Shown here: piece after piece, positions 24,684 through 33,067 of the stretch | Position numbering within the stretch: the first letter of the stretch is position 1 | How the letters are laid out: every line of letters begins with the position of its first letter | Source of the DNA: Streptomyces sp. NBC_01255 | GTDB taxonomy: Bacteria > Actinomycetota > Actinomycetes > Streptomycetales > Streptomycetaceae | Length of the DNA: 64,000 bases | Direction: 5' to 3' | Assembly: GCF_036226445.1 (NCBI RefSeq) | Contig: NZ_CP108474.1 | Coordinates: 1,054,001 to 1,118,000 of the forward strand | Translations under genes and position numbers: made by a program | Notes under the pieces: model-generated | Databases searched by the model: none | Seen by the model: the letters and a program-made list of their open reading frames with translations, nothing else | What the model was told of the DNA's origin: nothing

Positions 24684-26060
24684 ATGACCGCCGAGTCCCC
24701 CGAGACCGCCGCGCTGCGGGAGAAGGTCCGGACGCTGATGCCGCGGGCGAAGGCCGACCTCGCCGAGCTGGTGGCGATGCGCTCCGTCGCCGACGCGCGC
24801 CAGTTCCCGCCCGAGGAGTGCGCGAAGGCGGCCGATTTCCTCGTACGGGCCTTCACGGAGGCCGGACTCCGTGACATGCGGCGGGTGACGACCCCGGACG
24901 GCACGGACGCCGTGGTCGGCCACGCGCCCGGCCCCGAGGGCGCGCCCACCGTGCTGCTCTACTGCCACTACGACGTCCAGCCGCCGCTGGACGACGCCGC
25001 CTGGCAGACGCCGCCCTTCGAGCTCACCGAACGCGACGGCCGCTGGTACGGGCGGGGCTCCGCCGACTGCAAGGGCAACATCGCCATGCACCTGACGGCC
25101 CTGCGCGCGCTGGGCGGGCCGGAGGGCAAGGGCTTCCCGGTGAATATCAAGTTCGTGGCGGAGGGGTCGGAGGAGCAGGGCACGGGCGGCATGGAGCAGC
25201 TGGTGCCCCTGCAGCCCGACCTCTTCGCCGCCGACGCCCTGCTGATCTGCGACACCGGCAACTTCGCGCTCGGCCTGCCCACCGCGACGACGTCGCTGCG
25301 GGGGCTCACCAATGTGGTGATCACCGTCTCCACGCTCAAGGGCGAGATGCACTCGGGCATGTTCGGCGGGCCCGCGCCCGACGCGCTGGCCGCGCTCGTA
25401 CGGATCCTCGACAGCCTGCGCGACGAGCACGGGAACACCGCGGTCAAGGGGCTGCCGGGCGACGGCTCCTGGGACGGCGTGGACTATCCGGCCGAACAGT
25501 TCCGGACCGACGTGGGCGTCCTGGACGGTGTGTCCCTCGTCGGTACGGGCTCGGTCGCGGACGAGCTCTGGGCCCGCCCCGCCGTCACCGTCCTCGGCAT
25601 CGACTGCCCTCCGGTCGTGGGCTCCTCGGCCGCGATCCAGGCGAAGGTACGGGCCAGGGTCAGCCTGCGCGTCCCGCCGGGCATCGACGCGAACGAGGCA
25701 CTCCGCGCGCTCACCGACCACCTGACCTCGGCCACGCCGTGGGGCGCCCGGGTCGAGGTGGAGGCGGAGAGCGCCGGGCAGCCCTTCCGGGCGCGCACCG
25801 ACGGTCCGGCCTACCGGGCCCTGGCGTCGGCGCTGCGCGAGGCCTACGGGAAGGAGATGGTCGAGTCGGGGCAGGGCGGGTCGATCCCGCTGTGCAACGT
25901 GCTCGCCGACCGGTTCCCGAAGGCGGAGATCGCGCTGATCGGCGTCGAGGAGCCCGGCTGCCTCATCCACGCGCCCAACGAGAGCGTGGACCCCTCGGAG
26001 ATCGAGCACATGGCGCTGGCCGAGGCGCTCTTCCTCAGCGGCTACGCGACCGCGCGCTGA
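24684..26060 (+). CDS. M20-family metallopeptidase (dipeptidase)
   Basis: A 458-residue cytosolic M20/M25/M40-type dipeptidase. Metal and catalytic motifs are LLYCHYDVQPPLDDAAW (His ligand and catalytic Asp), GRGSADCKGNIAMHL (bridging Asp), VAEGSEEQGTGG (catalytic Glu-Glu), CDTGN, and a late GCLIHAPNESVD (His ligand). A lid/dimerisation domain lies about residues 190-340 (TTSLRGLTNVVITVSTLKGE). It likely cleaves dipeptides using two zinc ions. ATG at 24684 chosen because homology starts there; a longer frame upstream crosses the divergent promoter. Confidence 0.93.
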   Translation: MTAESPETAALREKVRTLMPRAKADLAELVAMRSVADARQFPPEECAKAADFLVRAFTEAGLRDMRRVTTPDGTDAVVGHAPGPEGAPTVLLYCHYDVQPPLDDAAWQTPPFELTERDGRWYGRGSADCKGNIAMHLTALRALGGPEGKGFPVNIKFVAEGSEEQGTGGMEQLVPLQPDLFAADALLICDTGNFALGLPTATTSLRGLTNVVITVSTLKGEMHSGMFGGPAPDALAALVRILDSLRDEHGNTAVKGLPGDGSWDGVDYPAEQFRTDVGVLDGVSLVGTGSVADELWARPAVTVLGIDCPPVVGSSAAIQAKVRARVSLRVPPGIDANEALRALTDHLTSATPWGARVEVEAESAGQPFRARTDGPAYRALASALREAYGKEMVESGQGGSIPLCNVLADRFPKAEIALIGVEEPGCLIHAPNESVDPSEIEHMALAEALFLSGYATAR

Positions 26061-26133
26061 CCGGTGACCGGCGACCGGTCCCCCTCACCCGCACGACACC
26101 GATGCATCCGAACGGAAAGGGACCGATGGTTCC

Positions 26134-26736
26134 ATGACACAGACTCATGACGGACCGGCGCGGCACGACGTACCGCCGGGTCCGCTCGGCGCGCTCGCGG
26201 GCGCGGCCTGGCAAGCGCTGCTCGTCGCCGGGCTCGTCTCGGTGGTCCTGGGCATCCTCGTGCTCGTATGGCCGGATGCCTCCCTGAGAGTGGCCGGTGT
26301 GCTCTTCGGCCTCTATCTGCTCTTCAGCGGTGTGATGCAGCTGGTCGCGGCCTTCGGTACGCACGCGACCACGGCGCTGCGGGTCATGGCGTTCATCAGT
26401 GGTGCGCTCTCGATCCTGCTCGGCCTGTTCTGCTTCCGGGGCGCGATGCAGTCGACGCTGCTGCTCGCGCTCTGGATCGGCATCGGCTGGCTCTTCCGGG
26501 GCATCACGCAGACGGTGGCCGCGGCCTCCGACCCCGCGATGCCGGCACGCGGCTGGCAGATCTTCCTCGGCGTCGTGAGCGCGGTCGCCGGCGTGGTGCT
26601 CATCGTGTCGCCGCTGGAGTCGGCGAGGGTCCTCACCGTGCTCGCCGGTGTCTGGCTGATCGTGGTCGGCCTGGTCGAACTCGTCACGGCCTTCGTGATC
26701 CGCTCGCGCGCCAAGGACCTGCCGCAGGGGGCCTGA
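26134..26736 (+). CDS. HdeD-family membrane protein
   Basis: The 200-residue protein has six hydrophobic segments: AWQALLVAGLVSVVLGILVL, VAGVLFGLYLLFSGVMQLVA, RVMAFISGALSILLGLFCF, LLLALWIGIGWLFRGITQTV, IFLGVVSAVAGVVLIVSPLE and VLAGVWLIVVGLVELVTAFV, with the repeating G-x3-L-G pattern of HdeD/DUF308. In enterics HdeD aids acid resistance; here the role is unknown. It lies 73 bases after the M20 peptidase and is followed by a very strong hairpin. Confidence 0.88.
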   Translation: MTQTHDGPARHDVPPGPLGALAGAAWQALLVAGLVSVVLGILVLVWPDASLRVAGVLFGLYLLFSGVMQLVAAFGTHATTALRVMAFISGALSILLGLFCFRGAMQSTLLLALWIGIGWLFRGITQTVAAASDPAMPARGWQIFLGVVSAVAGVVLIVSPLESARVLTVLAGVWLIVVGLVELVTAFVIRSRAKDLPQGA

Positions 26737-26786
26737 CGCATCGCCCCACCCGTCCCTGACTACCGCCACCTCAGCCCGTCGCCACA

Positions 26787-26823
26787 GCCCGCCGCCCACC
26801 CGATTTCCGGGTGGGCGGCGGGC
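26787..26823 (+). terminator. Long perfect terminator hairpin after the HdeD-like gene
   Basis: A 16-base perfect stem (GCCCGCCGCCCACCCG at 26787-26802 with its complement at 26808-26823) around the loop ATTTC, 51 bases after the HdeD stop. It should end transcription from the M20-HdeD side before the DUF350 gene. Confidence 0.9.
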
Positions 26824-26903
26824 GTGGTTGACCCGTGCGCTACATTTTGCCGGTCCTTGACCACCGATCCCCCGTGATCGCAACCTTCCGGAGTCGGCAT
26901 CCC

Positions 26904-27326
26904 ATGAGCGACATCGTCAACGGCCTGGGCCGGGCAGGCGCGTACGGCGCCCTCGGCGTGGTCCTGCTGATCCTCGGCATCGTGCTCGTGGATCTGCTGA
27001 CGCCGGGGAAGCTCGGCCGGCAGATCTGGGAAGAGCGCAACCGCAACGCCGCGATCCTGCTGAGCTCCGCGCTCCTCGGCATAGGCGGCATCGTCTTCAC
27101 CTCGATCTGGACCACGTACCACGACTTCGGCAAGGGGCTCGTCTCCACGGCCGCGTTCGGCCTGCTCGGCCTCGTGATGATGGCGGTCGCCTTCCTCGTC
27201 GTGGACCTGGTCACGCCGGGCAAGCTCGGCGCCACGCTCGTCGACCCCGAGCCGCACCCGGCGGTGTGGGTGACGGCCTCGTGCAACCTCGCGGTCTCGG
27301 CGATCGTCTCCGCCTCGATCGCCTGA
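26904..27326 (+). CDS. DUF350-family membrane protein
   Basis: A 140-residue protein with four hydrophobic segments in two similar halves. Each half ends LVDLLTPGKLG or LVDLVTPGKLG, so it looks like an internal duplication (AYGALGVVLLILGIVLVDLL and LVSTAAFGLLGLVMMAVAFLVV). This TPGKLG repeat is the DUF350 signature. Function unknown; related proteins occur with membrane-stress genes. Start at the ATG at 26904 with a GGAG-like site upstream. A hairpin shared with the convergent peptidase gene follows. Confidence 0.88.
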   Translation: MSDIVNGLGRAGAYGALGVVLLILGIVLVDLLTPGKLGRQIWEERNRNAAILLSSALLGIGGIVFTSIWTTYHDFGKGLVSTAAFGLLGLVMMAVAFLVVDLVTPGKLGATLVDPEPHPAVWVTASCNLAVSAIVSASIA

Positions 27327-27334
27327 CGACCACG

Positions 27335-27379
27335 CACACGGAGAGGACTCGGCCCGTCGGGCCGGGTCCTCTCCGTGTG
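27335..27379. terminator. Bidirectional terminator between DUF350 and S66 peptidase genes
   Basis: A 21-base stem (CACACGGAGAGGACTCGGCC followed by C, and its complement ending CTCCGTGTG) with one G-T mismatch and a 3-base loop. It lies between convergent stop codons at 27326 and 27390, so it can serve both genes. Confidence 0.88.
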
Positions 27380-27389
27380 TCCGGCGGCG

Positions 27390-28418
27390 TCAGTCCAGCG
27401 TCTGGGTCAGTTCGCTGCGCGCCGCCGTGTGGACGAGGCGGCCGCGGGCGCCGTTGACGATCGGCAGGTAGGGCGCCACGTGCCCGCACTCGACGTCGGC
27501 GACGATCGGCACGTTCAGCGGCGCGAGCGCGTCGAGCACGGCCTCGTGCTGGCTGAGCGAGTCGTGTCCGGGGGCCGAGGTCCGGCCGACGAGGACCGCG
27601 TTCGCCTCGTCGAAGAAGCCCGCCAGCCGCATCCCGTGCAGGTATCTGCAGATGGCGTAGGCGCCTTCGTCCGCCGCCTCGACGTAGACGAGGAGTCCCT
27701 CAGGGGCCTCGGTCCGTGCGAAGCCCGCGGTGTCCAGGCAGGGCGTCCCCGTGAGGTTGCACAGCATCTCGATGCACCCCCCGATCAGGCGGCCCTCGAC
27801 CTCCACGTCCCCGTCGCCGTCCAGCCTGGTCCACCTGCCGGGTGTGTCGAGCGTGAACTCGCGGACCTCCGGATGGACGGCGTAGTCGTCCCAGCCGCCG
27901 GCTCGGTAGCGGTTCGGCGGGACCTGAGTGAACCGGTGTCCCCGGGGGGCGGTGACGATGTCGAGCCACGACAGGAGCCCGTCCGGCGCGCGGTAGGGCG
28001 TGTCCATGAGATTGCTCCCGTGCACGGTCGCCGTGCCGGTGAGCAGGGTCAGCGGTGTCATGACGGTCGCCATGTCGGAGAACCCGACGAGCCAGGTCGG
28101 CTCGGCGTCCCGCAGCCGGTCCCAGTCGAGCAACGGCAGCAGGTCGATCGCGGTCTCGCCGCCCCACGGCGGCACGACGGCCCTGATGCCGGGGTCCGTC
28201 AGCATCGACATCAGCTCGCGCGCGCGGTCGGCGGCCGGGGCACTGAGGTGACCGGCGCCGTCCATGCAGTCGCCGACCACCACCTCGTACCCCCGGGCCT
28301 CCAGATCGCGGATCGCCACGTCGAGGCGCGCGCGCATCTCCTTGGGCACTCCGCTGGAAGGGGAGGTGACGCCTATACGGTCGCCGGGGCGCAGGGGGTT
28401 CGGGTATCGCATCGACAT
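27390..28418 (-). CDS. S66-family peptidase (LD-carboxypeptidase / MccF-like)
   Basis: The 342-residue enzyme opens LRPGDRIGVTSPSSGVP, has IRAVVPPWGGETAIDLLPLL, the nucleophile elbow LVGFSDMATVM (Ser114), HGSNLM, a central GGCIEMLCNLTGTP with EGLLVYVEAADEG (catalytic Glu), and CGHVAPYLPIVNGARG (catalytic His). Length and the CLHG/MccF-like C-terminal domain fit S66 peptidases, which either cut the L,D bond of murein tetrapeptides or inactivate microcin-like nucleotide-peptide antibiotics. The MccF option is kept open because no murein recycling genes are nearby. Confidence 0.9.
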   Translation of the reverse strand: MSMRYPNPLRPGDRIGVTSPSSGVPKEMRARLDVAIRDLEARGYEVVVGDCMDGAGHLSAPAADRARELMSMLTDPGIRAVVPPWGGETAIDLLPLLDWDRLRDAEPTWLVGFSDMATVMTPLTLLTGTATVHGSNLMDTPYRAPDGLLSWLDIVTAPRGHRFTQVPPNRYRAGGWDDYAVHPEVREFTLDTPGRWTRLDGDGDVEVEGRLIGGCIEMLCNLTGTPCLDTAGFARTEAPEGLLVYVEAADEGAYAICRYLHGMRLAGFFDEANAVLVGRTSAPGHDSLSQHEAVLDALAPLNVPIVADVECGHVAPYLPIVNGARGRLVHTAARSELTQTLD

Positions 28419-28486
28419 GCGCCGGATCCTGACATGCCGTCACGGCTGTGCGGCATCGAATTTCGCGGGCGGTGCGCCTGTCCCCG

Positions 28487-28963
28487 TCACGGAGTCATGG
28501 GCTCCACCTCCAGGAAGCGGCGGCCCCGCGGCCCCCGGTAGAGCAGGGCCTCCCAGCCCAGTCGGGCCAGCACGGGTACGCACGCGGCGAGCGCCTCCGC
28601 CTCCTCCTGGGCGGCCCCCGAGCCGGGCGGGCCCGGCCACTCCACGACGGCGGTTCCCGGCCGGTCCCCCGCCCTGACCCGGTAGCCGGTGGCGACCCGT
28701 GCGCCCGAGGCGTCCACGGAGGAGGGCGTGAGCCCGCCGGACTCCAGGGCCAGGGCCACTGCGCGGACCGGCCTCCCGCGCTCCCAGTCGGCGGGCACCG
28801 CTGTCGGATCGCCCCCCTGACCGTTCGTCAGCCGTCTGATCTGGAGCAGCCCGTCCCGGGCCGCGCGGACCTCCCGCGAACGCTGCTCGGCCGCGGCCCC
28901 GGGCAACGGCGGACCGTCCCCCGTGGCCGCCTCGAACGTTCCCCCACCGCTCGTCGTCGTCAT
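28487..28963 (-). CDS. Hypothetical protein, unknown family
   Basis: A 158-residue soluble protein. It begins with a flexible Thr/Gly stretch after the ATG at 28963, then a helical segment AAAEQRSREVRAARDGLLQI, a beta-rich middle with RAVALALESGGLTPSSVD, and ends ARLGWEALLYRGPRGRRFLE before VEPMTP. No motif is recognised; no clear ribosome site. It lies upstream of the S66 peptidase on the same strand with a 68-base gap, so it could be co-transcribed. Confidence 0.55.
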   Translation of the reverse strand: MTTTSGGGTFEAATGDGPPLPGAAAEQRSREVRAARDGLLQIRRLTNGQGGDPTAVPADWERGRPVRAVALALESGGLTPSSVDASGARVATGYRVRAGDRPGTAVVEWPGPPGSGAAQEEAEALAACVPVLARLGWEALLYRGPRGRRFLEVEPMTP

Positions 28964-29137
28964 ACGAAAACGGTAGGGGCCGCCACTGACAACGGCCTGC
29001 CGTGAAGCCTTGGCCAAGGGACTAAAGTCCTCGACATTCGGGACTTCTGTCGTGGCATTTCGGACATTCACCCCTGTGACGATGGTCTTTGAAGATCATC
29101 CGACGTGCCGTCATCTCCGGACGGCCGGAAGGGCCTC

Positions 29138-30325
29138 ATGACCGAGCCCCAGAAGCGGCCCCTGCCCGTCCGAGTGCGTCGCCATCCGGACGGCATACCG
29201 ATGGACGACCTCTACCGGTCGGATCCCGCGCACCCGACCGGCACCCTGCTCAGGCCGAACGACCGGTCCGCACCTGCGGAACAGGCAGCACCCACGGCAC
29301 CCCCTGCACCCACGGCTCTGACAAAGCCTTCGGGAGCCGTGGAGCTGACAGAACCGGCGGAACGTACCGAGCCCGCGCGGTCCGTCCCTCCGGTCGCCGC
29401 CCCTGCGGTCGCCGTCCCTCCGGTCGCCGTCTCCCGGCGCCCGCCGCCCTCCGACCCCGGCCTCGTCGAGCGCCCCGGGCCCGCAGTCCCCGGCTGGCTC
29501 GCCGTGCTCGTGGGCCTGGCCGCGCTCGCCGGTCCTGCGGCGATCCTGTGGCGCGCCCGCCCCCTGAGCGGCATGCAGCCGCTGCCCTGGCAGTGGGCCG
29601 CGTTCGCCGGCTGTGCCGTCGTCGCCGTCGTCGCCTTCGGCGGCCTCACCCGCGGGCGCACGGGCTCCGCCTGGGTGCTCTCGCTCTTCGGCCGCTACCG
29701 CGGCACCGTGCGCCGCACCGGCCTCGCCTGGATCAGCCCCTTCGTACTGCGCCGCCGGATCGACGTCAGGCTGCGGCACTGGCGCAGCGAACCGATCGCC
29801 GTCGTCGACGCCGAGGGTTCGGCGCTGCGCGTCGTGGTCCTGGTCGTCTGGTCGGTACGGGACACGGCCCGCGCGCTCTACGCCGTCGACGACCATCTCG
29901 GTTATCTGCGGGAGCAGGTGGAGGCGGCCGCCGCGCGGGTCCTGTCGCAGCTGCCCGCCGACGCCTTCCGGGGTGACGCGCCGACCCTGCGGAACGCCGA
30001 GGCGGTCGGCGACGCCCTCACCCGCATGCTCGCGGCCGAGTGCCGGCCGGTCGGCATCGCGGTCTTCTCCGCCCAGCCGACCCGTATCGAGTACGCCCCC
30101 GAGGTGGCCGCCGCGATGCAGCGGCGGCAGATCGCCGCGCTCGACGCCAAGCACCGGGACTCCGTCCTGACCGGCGTGATCGACGCGGTGGACGACACGG
30201 TGACACGGCTGACCACACGCGGACTCGTCGAACTCGACGACTTCGAACGCCAGGCCCTGGTCAAGGACTTGACCGTGGCCTTCTACACCCGGCGTGGCGG
30301 ACCGGCCCCACAGAATCAGGAGTGA
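29138..30325 (+). CDS. SPFH/Band 7 domain membrane protein with disordered N-terminus
   Basis: In this 395-residue protein residues 1-120 are Pro/Ala/Thr-rich and probably disordered, with a small internal repeat (PPVAAPAVAVPPVAV near 29388-29432). Two membrane segments follow (about 124-150 WLAVLVGLAALAGPAAILW and 160-182 AAFAGCAVVAVVAFGGLTRG). The SPFH domain is about residues 185-375: VLSLFGRYRGTVRRTGLAWI, ALRVVVLVVWSVRDTARALY, LREQVEAAAARVLSQLPADA, YAPEVAAAMQRRQIAALDAK. An M23 peptidase gene starts about nine bases after its stop, pointing to a joint role at the envelope. ATG at 29138 with GGAAGGG upstream. Confidence 0.88.
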   Translation: MTEPQKRPLPVRVRRHPDGIPMDDLYRSDPAHPTGTLLRPNDRSAPAEQAAPTAPPAPTALTKPSGAVELTEPAERTEPARSVPPVAAPAVAVPPVAVSRRPPPSDPGLVERPGPAVPGWLAVLVGLAALAGPAAILWRARPLSGMQPLPWQWAAFAGCAVVAVVAFGGLTRGRTGSAWVLSLFGRYRGTVRRTGLAWISPFVLRRRIDVRLRHWRSEPIAVVDAEGSALRVVVLVVWSVRDTARALYAVDDHLGYLREQVEAAAARVLSQLPADAFRGDAPTLRNAEAVGDALTRMLAAECRPVGIAVFSAQPTRIEYAPEVAAAMQRRQIAALDAKHRDSVLTGVIDAVDDTVTRLTTRGLVELDDFERQALVKDLTVAFYTRRGGPAPQNQE

Positions 30326-30333
30326 CGAGGATC

Positions 30334-31311
30334 GTGGACACCCCCGAATTCACCGCACCCGACTTCACCGACGAGATACCCCTGGACTGCGCCTGCGCGG
30401 GCTGCGTCGAAACCGCCCGGGGCCACGGCGCCGGCGGCGCGCGCTCCGGTGCGCCCCTGCACGGGGTGCGCCGCGCGGTCGTCGCGACCGTCGGCGCGGT
30501 CGCCCTGGTGGGGGCGGGGTGCGGAACGGCTGTCGCCGAGCCCGCCCCGGCGCACGCCGGCTGGGACGGCTCGAAGTACTGGTTCCGGAACGCCGCGGGC
30601 GAGTGGCGCTGGACCAGCCACCACTCCACGTACGTCCAGCGCACCGGCGATCCCGGCGGCAGCGGCAGCGGCTCCGGCAGCGGCGGGCAGCAGGCCGCGG
30701 CGGGCGGGGGCCGTACCGGCGAGCCCGTCTTCCGGGGGCGGCAGGGCTGGGACGCCCAGGACCGCGTCTACTGGTACAAGTACGGCGGTCACTGGTACTG
30801 GACCAGCCACAAGTGGAAGTACGAGCAGCGGACGGGCACTTCGGGGAACACGTCGGGGAACACGTCGAAGCCGACCGGCCCCACGGCCCCGGCCACTCCG
30901 TCCTCGCGGGGCTGGACGGTGCCGGTCTCCTCGTACGTCTTCACGGGGTACTACGGGCAGCGGGGTTCCTGGTCGAGGGGGTATCACACGGGTCAGGACT
31001 TCGCGGTGCCGACGGGGACGACGGTCCGCTCGGTCGGCCCGGGCCGGGTGGTGAGCTCCGGGTACAACCGCTCGTACGGCTACGAGGTGGTGATCCGTCA
31101 CCCCGACGGCCGCTACACCCAGTACGCCCATCTCTCGCGGATCGACGTGTCCCCCGGGCAGAGCGTGTCGGCCGGCCAGCGGATCGCGCGGTCGGGGAGG
31201 ACGGGCCGGGTGACGGGTCCGCACCTCCACTTCGAGGTGCGGACCACGCCGTACTTCGGCTCGGACGTCAACCCGCTGGCCTATCTGTGCGGCCACGGCG
31301 TGCCCGTGTAG
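30334..31311 (+). CDS. Secreted M23-family peptidase with two aromatic repeats
   Basis: The 325-residue protein has an acidic N-terminal stretch containing CACAGC, then a hydrophobic signal or anchor (RRAVVATVGAVALVGAGCG, about residues 47-65) followed by AEPAPAHAG as a likely cleavage region. Two copies of an aromatic repeat (KYWFRNAAGEWRWTSHHSTY and VYWYKYGGHWYWTSHKWKYE, each ending QRTG) flank a Gly/Ser linker. The C-terminal M23 domain has HTGQDFAVPTGTTV (zinc His and Asp) and PHLHFEV (HxH). It likely cleaves peptidoglycan cross-bridges outside the cell; the repeats may bind wall. GTG at 30334 is preferred (GAGG upstream) over the overlapping GTG at 30322. Confidence 0.88.
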   Translation: MDTPEFTAPDFTDEIPLDCACAGCVETARGHGAGGARSGAPLHGVRRAVVATVGAVALVGAGCGTAVAEPAPAHAGWDGSKYWFRNAAGEWRWTSHHSTYVQRTGDPGGSGSGSGSGGQQAAAGGGRTGEPVFRGRQGWDAQDRVYWYKYGGHWYWTSHKWKYEQRTGTSGNTSGNTSKPTGPTAPATPSSRGWTVPVSSYVFTGYYGQRGSWSRGYHTGQDFAVPTGTTVRSVGPGRVVSSGYNRSYGYEVVIRHPDGRYTQYAHLSRIDVSPGQSVSAGQRIARSGRTGRVTGPHLHFEVRTTPYFGSDVNPLAYLCGHGVPV

Positions 31312-31324
31312 CAGGAGAGCGGGC

Positions 31325-32197
31325 TCAGCCCGCCACGCGCTCGATCCAGGCGGTGAGGTCGGCGACGACCTCGTCCCGGTTGGTCTCGTTGAGGAGCTCG
31401 TGGCGGGCGCCCTCGTAGCTGCGGTACGTGAGGTCGGTGAGCCCGGCCTCGCGGTAGCGGGCGACCAGCAGGTCGGAGAGGGCGAGGCGGGCGTTGAGCG
31501 GGTCGTGGTCGCCGACGAGGACGTAGACCGGCAGGCCGGACGGGATGCCCTCGGGTGCGGCGAGCCGGCCGGCGGCCGCGCCCATGTCCGCCATCCCCCG
31601 GTCGTCGGCGGCGAAGCCGCAGAGCGGGTCGGCGAGGTAGGCGTCGACCTGCTTCTCGTCGCGGCTGAGCCAGTCCGCGTCCGTACGGTTGGGCGCGAAG
31701 GCGGCGTTGAAGGCGTCGAAGACCCCGCCGCCCTCGGCGCCCGTCTCGGCGGCCTGGCGGGCGGCCTCCGCGAGTCCGGTGAGGAGCCCGTCCACGGCCG
31801 TGGTGCCGGAGAGGGCGACGCCGTCGACGAGGACGGCGTGGTCGAGGACGTACTGCTGGGCGGCGAAGGAGCCCATGCTGTGCCCCAGCAGGATCACGGG
31901 CACTCCGGGGTGCCGGTCGCGGGCGATCCGGGTGAGGGCGGCGATGTCCTCGACGAGGAGGTTCCAGCCGTTCTCGCCGAAGTGGCCCGCGCCCGCGTGC
32001 ATGGAGAGTCCGTGGCCTCGGTGGTCACCCGCGTAGACGGCGAAGCCGAGGCCGGTGAGGTGCTCGGCGAGCGGGGCGTAACGGGCGGCGTGTTCACCCA
32101 TGCCGTGCGCGATCTGGACGACGCCCCGCGCCTCTCCCTCGGGGAGCCACGCGTGGACGTGGATGGCGATGCCGTCCTGGGAGGTGAAGGTGAACAC
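31325..32197 (-). CDS. Alpha/beta hydrolase, monoacylglycerol-lipase-like
   Basis: A 290-residue serine hydrolase. It has GVVQIAHGMGEHAARYAPLA (oxyanion HG), VYAGDHRGHGLS, the nucleophile elbow LLGHSMGSFAAQ (Ser about 117), VLVGDHDPLNA (Asp) and GARHELLNETNRD (His). The HGMGEHxxRY...DxRGHGxS pattern is that of Serine aminopeptidase S33/monoacylglycerol lipases. It is probably cytosolic and acts on lipid esters; the substrate is unknown. It is convergent with the M23 gene, with 13 bases between the stops. Confidence 0.9.
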   Translation of the reverse strand: MFTFTSQDGIAIHVHAWLPEGEARGVVQIAHGMGEHAARYAPLAEHLTGLGFAVYAGDHRGHGLSMHAGAGHFGENGWNLLVEDIAALTRIARDRHPGVPVILLGHSMGSFAAQQYVLDHAVLVDGVALSGTTAVDGLLTGLAEAARQAAETGAEGGGVFDAFNAAFAPNRTDADWLSRDEKQVDAYLADPLCGFAADDRGMADMGAAAGRLAAPEGIPSGLPVYVLVGDHDPLNARLALSDLLVARYREAGLTDLTYRSYEGARHELLNETNRDEVVADLTAWIERVAG

Positions 32198-32218
32198 GGC
32201 GGCTCCTGATTCCTGACT

Positions 32219-32260
32219 GCGGGCTGCGGGCTGCGGGCTGCGGGCTGCGGGCTGCGGGTG
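32219..32260. repeat. 7-base tandem repeat, six units
   Basis: GCGGGCT is repeated five times and a sixth variant (GCGGGTG) ends the array. It lies 22 bases upstream of the hydrolase start codon, where it could alter promoter or leader spacing if it varies in copy number. Confidence 0.9.
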
Positions 32261-32272
32261 TCTGATGCCCGG

Positions 32273-32315
32273 CCACCGTAATGGCGTTCGACATTGCCGA
32301 ACACCGTTACGGCGG
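32273..32315. promoter_or_regulatory. Large imperfect dyad between hydrolase and ABC transporter genes
   Basis: Arms at 32273-32293 and 32295-32315 are complementary at 17 of 21 positions, meeting almost at the centre, with core GGCGTTCG / CGAACACC. It lies after the ABC ATPase stop (22 bases) and 76 bases upstream of the hydrolase start, both on the minus strand. It could terminate the ABC operon or be an operator for the hydrolase. Confidence 0.55.
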
Positions 32316-32336
32316 CGTGATCCCCGTCTCAGCCGC

Positions 32337-33023
<687 letters not shown>

Positions 33024-33067
33024 GGTGCGACTCCTGGGTGAGGTGGTGCGGTGCGGTCGGTCGGCCA

